NCBI RefSeq assembly: GCF_029852145.1
Contig: NC_079975.1
Span: 1,736,001-1,800,000, forward strand
Source: Microplitis mediator
Lineage: Eukaryota > Arthropoda > Insecta > Hymenoptera > Braconidae
Direction: 5' to 3'
DNA: 64,000 bases
The first letter of the stretch is position 1; the number at the start of each line of letters is the position of its first letter. The translations under genes were made by a program, and so were the position numbers. Shown here piece after piece: positions 1-10,900 of this stretch. The notes under the pieces were generated by a model. That model worked only from the letters and a program-made list of their open reading frames with translations, ran no database searches and was not told the DNA's origin.

Positions 1-600
1 TTTCACGAAGAACATTGAAAAATCGACAGAGTATCCCTAGACAAAGACCCTGTTAAAATATGAGACCTTAATACTAATATTTAAAGGTGGCCATTCACGA
101 TTTTCTATTTTCCATTTAAATAACATGGGGAAAAAGAAATTTTAAGTTTGGAATTTTATACCTCGGCGATGGCTTATTAAACAGATAAGTCCAGGATTTA
201 TTTTTGTAGGGAATTAAACGCTCTACAAAAAAAGTTTCTTATCAATTTTTGATAAATCCATCTATTCAAAAGTTATTGGAGCTCGAAGTCAAGTTATAAT
301 AAATTTCGAGATCTTTTTACTTTTCCGGCGAAACTATCAGACTTATCACAAAATGTTATACTATCTTTTTTGTTAACAATTTTATTCTCTACAAATAATT
401 TCCGTTAAATTTTTTCAAATTCCACATTATTTTTTAGTTATTTTCGTTTTAATGTCGAGCTCTTGAAATCGATCAGAACACTAATTTTTTAAGAGCTTGG
501 CATTAAGAGTGTAATTGAAAATTAAAAAAATTTATTTTCAATATAATAAAAGCAAAAAAAAATGATCAATATCTGTATTTTAGTATCAAAGTAACTGATT
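1..600. repeat. Fragment of inverted-repeat element family A
   Basis: This block shares long near-identical stretches with the elements at 43317-44132 and 49591-49953. Shared pieces are the phrase CCCATTTAAATAACATG (here with TCC for CCC), a segment around 210-245 containing TTTTTGTAGGGAATT and CTCTACAAAAAA, and one around 262-295 reading CCATCTATTCAAAAGTTATT then GAGCTCGAAGT. The element probably begins left of the window, so its left terminus is not visible. No coding potential was found. Confidence 0.6.
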
Positions 601-1079
601 TCAATTTTTTAAAAAATTTTAAAAACATTTCATTATCGTATTTCATAAACGGAGAGAATTTTTCGATAAAATTTATCCTGCAATTTAGAGTAAGCCTGGG
701 CTGAAAAGATAATAAATACGGAAAAAATAACAACAGATTTGTTTTGTTTTATTTTTTATTCTTTTTTATATAAAAATTACTTGAAATTGGGTGTTTTTAC
801 CCCATAATTGAACACTATCTAGAAACGGACGAGTAATTGTTCATGCAGGCCCAGTTTGATTCACAATTAACGAGTAAAATTTATTAGATAATATTCCCTG
901 TGTAGAATTTTTCGTGTTATCCTTTAATAATTTTATTAAAATCAAACCATCTATCAAAAAACATATGTTATTATAGGTTATGAATTAAATTTTACTTGTA
1001 ATTACTACGGCGCTTCTAATTTTGCAAATGAACTCCGGATTAAAAATGTTTTTCTATCCGATTATAACTTCAATTGAGT
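601..1079. other. AT-rich stretch, no feature recognised
   Basis: Mostly homopolymer A/T tracts. No conserved reading frame, tandem repeat or clear inverted repeat was seen. Confidence 0.5.
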
Positions 1080-1149
1080 ACCACTGAGCTCTGGTAACGT
1101 GTGCCGATGGAGGGGATAAAGTGAGAGAGACAAGAGTGAGATAGACAGT

Positions 1150-1445
1150 GTAATATGACACGTCTTGAGCAGATCTGGCGCAAGATATGCCCAAGCATCT
1201 GCAGATAGATTCTGGTGCAAGATATGCTCAAGTTAACTGTATCAATACATCTTGAGCAAGATATATTCAAGAATCTTGTACAATTCTTGAAGTATAACAT
1301 AACACAAAGTTTTTAAACAAGTCCTGCACAAGACTTGCAATATAAATCTGTGGACCAGTGTCTGCAGCAAGATACTGAGTCATATAAAGACATAGACAAC
1401 TAGGGGATTTGAGACCAGGCTTGCGCAAGCCTTTTACAAGACTGT
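1150..1445. repeat. Cluster of CTTG/CAAG palindromes
   Basis: The block carries many short imperfect palindromes built on CTTG...CAAG. Examples are GCGCAAGATATGCCCAAG near 1180, GTGCAAGATATGCTCAAG near 1213, GAGCAAGATATATTCAAG near 1254, and the perfect 16-mer AGGCTTGCGCAAGCCT near 1418-1433. The first two lie in diverged tandem copies about 35 bp long. Open frames on the minus strand here are by-products of the repetition. It abuts the 70-bp satellite directly. Confidence 0.6.
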
Positions 1446-1446
1446 T

Positions 1447-4400
1447 ATATGGGATTTCAATAGTATGTCTCTGGGATTTCTCGTAAAAATTTAACTGGTT
1501 ATAATTTTTATATTTTCTATAGAATTTCAATGGTATGTCTCGGGGATTTCTCGTAAAAATTTAACTGGTTATAATTTTTATATTTTCTATAGAATTTCAA
1601 TGGTATGTCTCTGGGATTTCTCGTAAAAATTTAACTGGTTATAATTTTTATATTTTCTATAGAATTTCAATGGTATGTCTCTGGGATTTCTCGTAAAAAT
1701 TTAACCGGTTATAATTTTTATATTTTCTATAGAATTTCAATGGTATGTCTCTGGGATTTCTCGTAAAAATTTAACTGGTTATAATTTTTATATTTTCTAT
1801 AGAATTTCAATGGTATGTCTCTGGGATTTCTCGTAAAAATTTAACTGGTTATAATTTTTATATTTTCTATAGAATTTCAATGGTATGTCTCTGGGATTTC
1901 TCGTAAAAATTTAACTGGTTATAATTTTTATATTTTCTATAGAATTTCAATGGTATGTCTCTGGGATTTCTCGTAAAAATTTAACTGGTTATAATTTTTA
2001 TATTTTCTATAGAATTTCAATGGTATGTCTCTGGGATTTCTCGTAAAAATTTAACTGGTTATAATTTTTATATTTTCTATAGAATTTCAATGGTATGTCT
2101 CTGGGATTTCTCGTAAAAATTTAACTGGTTATAATTTTTATATTTTCTATAGAATTTCAATGGTATGTCTCTGGGATTTCTCGTAAAAATTTAACTGGTT
2201 ATAATTTTTATATTTTCTATAAAATTTCAATGGTATGTCTCTGGGATTTCTCGTAAAAATTTAACTGGTTATAATTTTTATATTTTCTATAGAATTTCAA
2301 TGGTATGTCTCTGGGATTTCTCGTAAAAATTTAACTGGTTATAATTTTTATATTTTCTATAGAATTTCAATGGTATGTCTCTGGGATTTCTCGTAAAAAT
2401 TTAACCGGTTATAATTTTTATATTTTCTATAGAATTTCAATGGTATGTCTCTGGGATTTCTCGTAAAAATTTAACTGGTTATAATTTTTATATTTTCTAT
2501 AGAATTTCAATGGTATGTCTCTGGGATTTCTCGTAAAAATTTAACTGGTTATAATTTTTATATTTTCTATAGAATTTCAATGGTATGTCTCTGGGATTTC
2601 TCGTAAAAATTTAACTGGTTATAATTTTTATATTTTCTATAGAATTTCAATGGTATGTCTCTGGGATTTCTCGTAAAAATTTACTGGTTATAATTTTTAT
2701 ATTTTCTATCGAATTTCAATGGTATGTCTCTGGGATTTCTCGTAAAAATTTAACTGGTTATAATTTTTATATTTTCTATCGAATTTCAATGGTATGTCTC
2801 TGGGATTTCTCGTAAAAATTTAACTGGTTATAATTTTTATATTTTCTATAGAATTTCAATGGTATGTCTCTGGGATTTCCCGTAAAAATTTAACTGGTTA
2901 TAATTTTTATATTTTCTATAAAATTTCAATGGTATGTCTCTGGGATTTCTCGTAAAAATTTAACTGGTTATAATTTTTATATTTTCTATCGAATTTCAAT
3001 GGTATGTCTCTGGGATTTCTCGTAAAAATTCAACTGGTTATAATTTTTTTATTTTCTATAGAATTTCAATGGTATGTCTCTGGGATTTCTCGTAAAAATT
3101 TAACTGGTTATAATTTTTATATTTTCTATAGAATTTCAATGGTATGTCTCTGGGATTTCTCGTAAAAATTTAACTGGTTATAATTTTTATATTTTCTATC
3201 GAATTTCAATGGTATGTCTCTGGGATTTCTCGTAAAAATTTAACTGGTTATAATTTTAATATTTTCTATAGAATTTCAATGGTATGTCTCTGGGATTTCT
3301 CGTAAAAATTTAACTGGTTATAATTTTTATATTTTCTATAAAATTTCAATGGTATGTCTCTGGGATTTCTCGTAAAAATTTAACTGGTTATAATTTTTAT
3401 ATTTTCTATAGAATTTCAATGGTATGTCTCTGGGATTTCTCGTAAAAATTTAACTGGTTATAATTTTTTTATTTTCTATAGAATTTCAATGGTATGTCTC
3501 TGGGATTTCTCGTAAAAATTTAACTGGTTATAATTTTTATATTTTCTATAGAATTTCAATGGTATGTCTTTGGGATTTCTCGTAAAAATTTAACTGGTTA
3601 TAATTTTTATATTTTCTATAGAATTTCAATGGTATGTCTCTGGGATTTCTCGTAAAAATTTACTGGTTATAATTTTTATATTTTCTATAGAATTTCAATG
3701 GTATGTCTCTGGGATTTCTCGTAAAAATTTAACTGGTTATAATTTTTATATTTTCTATAGAATTTCAATGGTATGTCTCTGGGATTTCTCGTAAAAATTT
3801 AACTGGTTATAATTTTTATATTTTCTATCGAATTTCAATGGTATGTCTCTGGGATTTCTCGTAAAAATTTAACTGGTTATAATTTTTATATTTTCTATAG
3901 AATTTCAATGGTATGTCTCTGGGATTTCTCGTAAAAATTTAACTGGTTATAATTTTTATATTTTCTATAGAATTTCAATGGTATGTCTCTGGGATTTCTC
4001 GTAAAAATTTAACTGGTTATAATTTTTATATTTTCTATAGAATTTCAATGGTATGTCTCTGGGATTTCTCGTAAAAATTTAACTGGTTATAATTTTTATA
4101 TTTTCTATAGAATTTCAATGGTATGTCTCTGGGATTTCTCGTAAAAATTTAACTGGTTATAATTTTCATATTTTCTATAGAATTTCAATGGTATGTCTCT
4201 GGGATTTCTCGTAAAAATTTAACTGGTTATAATTTTTATATTTTCTATAGAATTTCAATGGTATGTCTCTGGGATTTCTCGTAAAAATTTAACTGGTTAT
4301 AATTTTTATATTTTCTATAGAATTTCAATGGTATGTCTCTGGGATTTNNNNNNNNNNNNNNNNNNNNNNNNNNNNNNNNNNNNNNNNNNNNNNNNNNNNN

Positions 4401-6312
4401 NNNNNNNNNNNNNNNNNNNNNNNNNNNNNNNNNNNNNNNNNNNNNNNCTGGGATTTCTCGTAAAAATTTAACTGGTTATAATTTTAATATTTTCTATAGA
4501 ATTTCAATGGTATGTCTCTGGGATTTCTCGTAAAAATTTAACTGGTTATAATTTTAATATTTTCTATAGAATTTCAATGGTATGTCTCTGGGATTTCTCG
4601 TAAAAATTTAACTGGTTATAATTTTATATTTTCTATAGAATTTCAATGGTATGTCTCTGGGATTTCTCGTAAAAATTTAACTGGTTATAATTTTTATATT
4701 TTCTATAGAATTTCAATGGTATGTCTCTGGGATTTCTCGTAAAAATTTAACTGGTTATAATTTTTATATTTTCTATAGAATTTCAATGGTATGTCTCTGG
4801 GATTTCTCGTAAAAATTTAACTGGTTATAATTTTTATATTTTCTATAGAATTTCAATGGTATGTCTCTGGGATTTCTCGTAAAAATTTAACTGGTTATAA
4901 TTTTTATATTTTCTATAGAATTTCAATGGTATGTCTCTGGGATTTCTCGTAAAAATTTAACTGGTTATAATTTTTATATTTTCTATAGAATTTCAATGGT
5001 ATGTCTCTGGGATTTCTCGTAAAAATTTAACTGGTTATAATTTTTATATTTTCTATAGAATTTCAATGGTATGTCTCTGGGATTTCTCGTAAAAATTTAA
5101 CTGGTTATAATTTTTATATTTTCTATAGAATTTCAATGGTATGTCTCTGGGATTTCTCGTAAAAATTTAACTGGTTATAATTTTTATATTTTCTATAGAA
5201 TTTCAATGGTATGTCTCTGGGATTTCTCGTAAAAATTTAACTGGTTATAATTTTTATATTTTCTATAGAATTTCAATGGTATGTCTCTGGGATTTCTCGT
5301 AAAAATTTAACTGGTTATAATTTTTATATTTTCTATAGAATTTCAATGGTATGTCTCTGGGATTTCTCGTAAAAATTTAACTGGTTATAATTTTTATATT
5401 TTCTATAGAATTTCAATGGTATGTCTCTGGGATTTCTCGTAAAAATTTAACTGGTTATTATTTTTATATTTTCTATAGAATTTCAATGGTATGTCTCTGG
5501 GATTTCTCGTAAAAATTTAACTGGTTATAATTTTTATATTTTCTATAGAATTTCAATGGTATGTCTCTGGGATTTCTCGTAAAAATTTACTGGTTATAAT
5601 TTTTATATTTTCTATAGAATTTCAATGGTATGTCTCTGGGATTTCTCGTAAAAATTTAACTGGTTATAATTTTTATATTTTCTATAGAATTTCAATGGTA
5701 TGTCTCTGGGATTTCTCGTAAAAATTTAACTGGTTATAATTTTTATATTTTCTATAGAATTTCAATGGTATGTCTCTGGGATTTCTCGTAAAAATTTAAC
5801 TGGTTATAATTTTTATATTTTCTATCGAATTTCAATGGTATGTCTCTGGGATTTCTCGTAAAAATTTAACTGGTTATAATTTTTATATTTTCTATAGAAT
5901 TTCAATGGTATGTCTCTGGGATTTCTCGTAAAAATTTAACTGGTTATAATTTTTATATTTTCTATAGAATTTCAATGGTATGTCTCTGGGATTTCTCGTA
6001 AAAATTTAACTGGTTATAATTTTCATATTTTCTATAGAATTTCAATGGTATGTTTCTGGGATTTCTCGTAAAAATTTAACTGGTTATAATTTTTATATTT
6101 TCTATAGAATTTCAATGGTATGTCTCTGGGATTTCTCGTAAAAATTTAACTGGTTATAATTTTTATATTTTCTATAGAATTTCAATGGTATGTCTCTGGG
6201 ATTTCTCGTAAAAATTTAACTGGTTATAATTTTTATATTTTCTATAGAATTTCAATGGTATGTCTCTGGGATTTCTCGTAAAAATTTAACTGGTGATAAT
6301 TCTATTTTTTCT
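1447..6312. repeat. 70-bp satellite array, about 70 copies
   Basis: A head-to-tail array with a monomer of 70 bp; the phrase TGGTATGTCTCTGGGATTTC recurs every 70 bases. Copies are almost identical. Recurrent variants are ATAG or ATCG in the TTTTCTATAG segment, TTTTTAT or TTTTAAT before it, and a one-base deletion giving a 69-bp monomer (near 2683, 3660 and 5588). Both edges are degenerate (AATAGTATG near 1460; GGTGATAATTCTA near 6292). The array is broken by a 100-N gap at 4348, so its true length is unknown. Each monomer has a GGTATGT donor-like and a TTTTCTATAG acceptor-like motif and the palindrome TTCTATAGAA. Confidence 0.97.
4348..4447. other. Assembly gap (100 N)
   Basis: Exactly 100 N inside the 70-bp satellite. 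A round number like this is normally a placeholder of unknown length, so the array was probably not resolved by the assembly. Confidence 0.98.
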
Positions 6313-6416
6313 ATTCAGATGAGATTATATTGTTTATTAGTATGTGTTAAAAAAATTATGTCACTAATCTTACGATTTTATGTTGAAGCTTAAATAATTA
6401 TAACTCAACTATTCTT

Positions 6417-6542
6417 TCTAAACATGAATAAGTGAATATTCACTAATTCTGAGTGCCAACCGAACCACTTTTTGAAATTAGTGGTTCGGTTTGCACTTGG
6501 CATTAGTAAATCTTCACTTATTTTCACTTATTCATGATTAGA
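6417..6542. mobile_element. Short fold-back MITE, family B
   Basis: The two halves are inverted copies of each other. The left arm starts TCTAAACATGAATAAGTGAA and passes through GAGTGCCAACCGAACCACT; the right arm, reverse-complemented, starts TCTAATCATGAATAAGTGAA and passes through AAGTGCAAACCGAACCACT. No coding sequence. A second copy, split by another element, lies at 43283-44235. Confidence 0.8.
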
Positions 6543-7130
6543 GAGTTATTAGAACTTAATTATTACTGGCCACAAATAGCACTTCTATCTTAATTCAGTA
6601 CATTCAATATAATCGTTTCATACAAATTAAACTCGTAAAATTCATATATAATTATTACATAACGAGTCATACAAATTTTTTAAACCCAATCAATCCGCCA
6701 AAGCACTCACATGATAATGGTAAATTCATAGGGAAAGTCTGTAATACCGACTGTCAGCAAAGCTTAGAAAATTTTACTAAAATGGTCATTCGTATAAAAT
6801 GTAATTCTGAAGAATTGGCGTTCGTAGTTTGAATATTTCGGAAGTATTGGATTTCTGAAATATTGTCATTCTAAATATTGTTAATTCTTTATTACGAAAG
6901 AATGAATATTGTAAATTCTGAGTATGTGTTGATATAAAGATTAGAGATTCGATGTTTTTGACAAGGTGATGATTTGTCATTCTGAATTATGAACCATCTT
7001 TATTTTTTACATTCCTAACTGTGAGTTTCTGAAGTTGGTATACTTCTGAAATTTTTACTTTTGACGGTGTGCCTGCAAGCCGAAAAATATTTAAAAAAAA
7101 CACTTGAGTGTTTGAACAAACCTTGGCGGG
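6543..7130. other. Intergenic DNA, no gene seen
   Basis: AT-rich intergenic sequence between the fold-back element and the promoter-like region. A 64-codon minus-strand open frame at 6786-6980 has no recognisable features and sits in low-complexity DNA. Confidence 0.5.
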
Positions 7131-7155
7131 AAAATAATATGCAGAAGGGTGTCCT

Positions 7156-7196
7156 AATACACTTGGAGATTTGAATTAAATTGCTCCAAGTGTATT
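7156..7196. other. Perfect 13-bp hairpin
   Basis: AATACACTTGGAG at 7156-7168 is followed after 15 bases by its exact reverse complement, CTCCAAGTGTATT, at 7184-7196. It could fold as a stem-loop in RNA from either strand or be a dyad protein-binding site. Function is not evident. Confidence 0.75.
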
Positions 7197-7210
7197 CCAG
7201 CTAAAAAACG

Positions 7211-7288
7211 TCACTTAATTGCTATTTCCCCACCAGACGATGCCAGATGATTTTGCTCAGGAACTTGGAGGGTATCAGCATCAGCCAT
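7211..7288 (-). other. Possible upstream ORF or first coding exon on minus strand
   Basis: In the less AT-rich region upstream of ZC3H14, the minus strand has an ATG at 7288 opening 25 codons (MADADTLQVPEQNH...) to a TGA at 7211. The composition looks more like coding sequence than the surrounding DNA, and the bases upstream of the ATG resemble a leader. No strong splice donor was found in frame. It might be a divergent first exon sharing a bidirectional promoter with ZC3H14, an upstream ORF of a non-coding transcript, or chance. Confidence 0.15.
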
Positions 7289-7614
7289 CAGCAACACTTT
7301 ACACTAGCACTGAACACTTAACACTTAACAACACCACAGACACTTTGCACAATTAAAATTTTTCAAACACTGCACATTTTAATTAAACAATCACTACGAG
7401 CCATAAATTTAATGGATAATTACTCGACGCCACTGCAATCTGGGTTTCAATTCAAATGTAAAGAACAAAGAAGGATCTGGACTACTACTGCTATTGTGGA
7501 TGATACTGACTGCCGCTATTGGACCGCCAGTTGATACAAACCAATCGATTGTGCGACTCATTCTCCCTCCCCCACTTTAGCAAAAATTTAAACGTCGAAT
7601 ACAGCGACGCGCAG

Positions 7615-7626
7615 TAGCGCCATCTT
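7615..7626 (-). promoter_or_regulatory. AAGATGGCGCTA motif upstream of ZC3H14
   Basis: TAGCGCCATCTT on the plus strand, so AAGATGGCGCTA on the minus strand. The core resembles both the YY1/Pho motif (AAGATGGCG) and the insect CTCF core (AGRTGGCGC). It lies about 320 bp upstream of the ZC3H14 start codon. The identical 12-mer occurs in the opposite orientation at 13611-13622, beyond the gene's 3' end. Binding is inferred only. Confidence 0.4.
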
Positions 7627-7948
7627 GGCGCGAAATTTCAAAAGCAGAAATTTTTCTTATCAATTCCCGGTAATTTTTACCATCAATTGATAAAATACAC
7701 AGAACATACTTTGTGTATCACATATATTTATATACATTTATAACCTTTTCTTCCACTAATCGTCAATAAAAAAATCAGTCTTCAAGTTTAGGATTCAAAC
7801 TAATTAATCATGTTAATTATACGGCAAGATATTTTAATTTGAGTTCTACCATTTAAATACTTCAGTTAATTAATAATAATAGTTACAATAATCAAATTTA
7901 AAATAAAGGAGTTAATTATTAATTGTAATTATAAAAATAATAATTACA

Positions 7949-7987
7949 ATGGACGTGCGAGGTATCGAAGTAACAAATCAGCTGCGG
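7949..7987 (+). CDS. ZC3H14: ZC3H14 coding exon 1
   Basis: Thirteen codons, MDVRGIEVTNQLR, ending on a codon boundary before GTGAGT. Too short to find by ORF length, but it supplies the conserved start of the N-terminal domain. Some 5' leader precedes it, since the ATG sits in AT-rich sequence downstream of the promoter-like block at 7.2-7.65 kb. Confidence 0.88.
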
Positions 7988-10900
7988 GTGAGTTTAATTA
8001 TTTTTTTTATGACTTAGTAGAGTAATAAATTATAAATGTATAGACAATTAGTTTAGAAAAAGTTTAATGAGCAGCATAACCTATTTTCAGAGCGCGATAA
8101 GAGCGAAACTTTTAGAACTGGGTGTCCGGTATGACGAAGAACTGCCTGATTACATTTTGGTGATGGTAGTAAACAAGAAAACCCGACAGCAGATGCATGA
8201 AGACTTGAATTTATTTCTGGAAGACAGCACGACACCGTTTGTCGACTGGTTGCACGACCAAGTGCTGAAAAAATTGCAGAAAGTTACTGTGGCGAAGCAG
8301 AAAAAGGCTCAGAGGGAGTTCGTCCCGACAGTTGTCGTCAAGCAGGAAGAGGAAAAACGCAAGAAAAAAATTGGCGATGATCTGAAAGTTAAGGACGAGC
8401 CTGAAGATTCGAAATCTTCAGCTGTAAGTTCAAGTCCGGCAGCAAGACCGAGTCTCAGTTTGAGTCCGGCTCCAAAGGCGGGAGTCAGTTCAAATCCGGC
8501 AGCTAAATCGGTACCAAGTTTGAGTCCAACTCCAAAGGCGGGAGTCAGTTTGAGTCCGAGGTCTAGAGTAAGTCCGAGTTTAAGTCCAGGGCCTAGATCT
8601 AGAGTCACTTCAGAACTAGAGCTCAGTCCAGAGCCGGAAAGTCGAGGATCAGGACCCAGTCCAGGTAATTCAGTAAAATCTAAAACAACTGATGCAGTTC
8701 CTGACAAGTTTACAGAACCTGCTGATAAAATTAATCAAGTAATCAAAGATAAAATTTGTGAAAGTACTAAAAGAAGCGTCGAAGATGATTTTGATAGACC
8801 AGATAAGCGATTGAAGACAACTGATACCAAGGAACTCGAATCCAATGAAGCTGATGGCAAAAAATTAAAGTCCTGCGTAAATAAACCCCGGATAACTTCC
8901 GTTGTTTCCGTGAAAACGAGACTCGGGTGCGCGAGAAATAAATTTGAAGTCCACCGGAATGAACGGGAGAGGATCGAAGCTGGACGCACTGACAGGGAAA
9001 GGAGTGAAGCTGATCGCAGGCAAACCGATAGACTAGACAAGAGAGTCGACAGGAGACTATACGAGCCCAGACGGGACTCACGTCGCACTGACGACAAGCG
9101 AGTGAAAGATGAAAAGAATCGGCCGACTTCCGCAGTTGCTGATGCCGCTGATTACCGCAGGACTGCGGACAAGAAGCCGAGCAAAGACGACAGGAGGACT
9201 GACAGAGTTGAGAGAAATGTCAAAGACAGACTGGGACAGATTAAAGCTGGAGGTAAATTCAAAGATAAAGTCGAGGAAGTGAGAAATGTCAGGAGCAGAT
9301 TGGGACCGGTCAAGAGTAAATTTATAGCTCTCGGCAGGCTGGGAGTTAAAAATCGTGTGCCCGATACTTTCGGTGAGGGAAAAATTGATGGAGAGGAAGA
9401 AGAAGAGGAAGACGAAGAGGAAGAGCAAGTGGTAGGACCCGTCAAGTCGAGGATCATTGCCGTCAATAACTCGGACAAGGCTGAGCGCAAGACGGATCAG
9501 CTCGAGGGGATCCCCAGGAAGTTGGCCAAAGAAACTGTTGAAGAGGAAGACGAAGAGGAAGAGGGAGCTAGAGATAAAGACAAAGCTATCGCGAGCAAAG
9601 TCATCGTCACTCCCCGGCCACTGAAACCTCTTCAGCCGGCCCAGAAAAGGGCCACGCAGTCGCTGCTACTGAGGGCTGTCGCAGAAGCAAATCAGTCTGT
9701 CGTTAAACAAAAAAATCCGGAGCCTGCTTTACTGGTGAGTAGACGCAGGTGTATGTTTTGATGATGTTTGTTATTTAAATCATGTTTGTTGTTATCTTGT
9801 TGATGTTTGCGAGTGATTTTTAAACGACTAAGGCCAATTTAGTTTTTTCTTTCTATTTAATTGCCAGGAATCTGCATGCTCTGCATTTTTTTTTGAATTT
9901 TTTGATGTTTTATTTTAAAAATCATTAGACTTTAAGTTCTGAAAAGTTAAATATATAATATATATATTTATAGTGAGTGATATTTATGAGTAATTGAACT
10001 AGATGACTGAGTAATTATTTTTTTTTTGTTAGAAAAATTATTTTGGACTTTGTCGTTTAAAAAAAAAATTTTAAATAAATAAATTATAAAATTTGTTAAA
10101 AAGTTTTTTTAAAAAATATATTTTAATTGTAATATATATGGAAGATAATAAATAATGGATGATTAATTTAGTTTAAATTGTCTATGGTCACTTATCCTTG
10201 TTAATTTACATCATAAGTTAATGGATTTTATAATTTATGTATATTTAAATAAATGTATTTTTTTATTTTTAATTATCGCAGGTATGTGGGCAATAAAAAA
10301 AAACTTTTGTTATTTATTTTGTTGATTAAATGAACTGCGCGTTAGTGAGGATTGTGATGGCGGCGATAAAAAATTAATGGAAATTTTAAGTAGTAGCAGT
10401 AAACAAATTTTTTTGGCCACATGCCTGGGATAATTTTAATTAATAGATAATGAGGAAATAATTTCTAATGTAATTTAATATGTGGTAGGATAAAAAGCCA
10501 GTATTAAAACGTTTGCAACCGATGAATATGAGAGCAAGTGGTAAAAATTTTTCGGTTCATTTGAATGCAACGAAAAGATTAGTAATGGAAAAAATTCAAG
10601 TTGAATTGACTACTTCAGATACTAATCAAATAGAACCTGAACCATGTAAGTATATATTTTTTTAAATATATAAACATTATATATATGCACTGTAAAGAAT
10701 CGGGAGTGAATTCGGAGTGATTACGGATTTAATTTAAATCCGAATTCTCCCGCCACTGGCTCTGGAGTTTCATAAAAAAATTACCCTGCATACGGAGTAA
10801 ATTTGGAGTTAATTTTTTCAATACTAAAATAAACTCCCGTTAAAAGAACTCCGGATTTAATCTGCATTCATTCCGCAATTTTTTCACAGTGTGGGCGTTC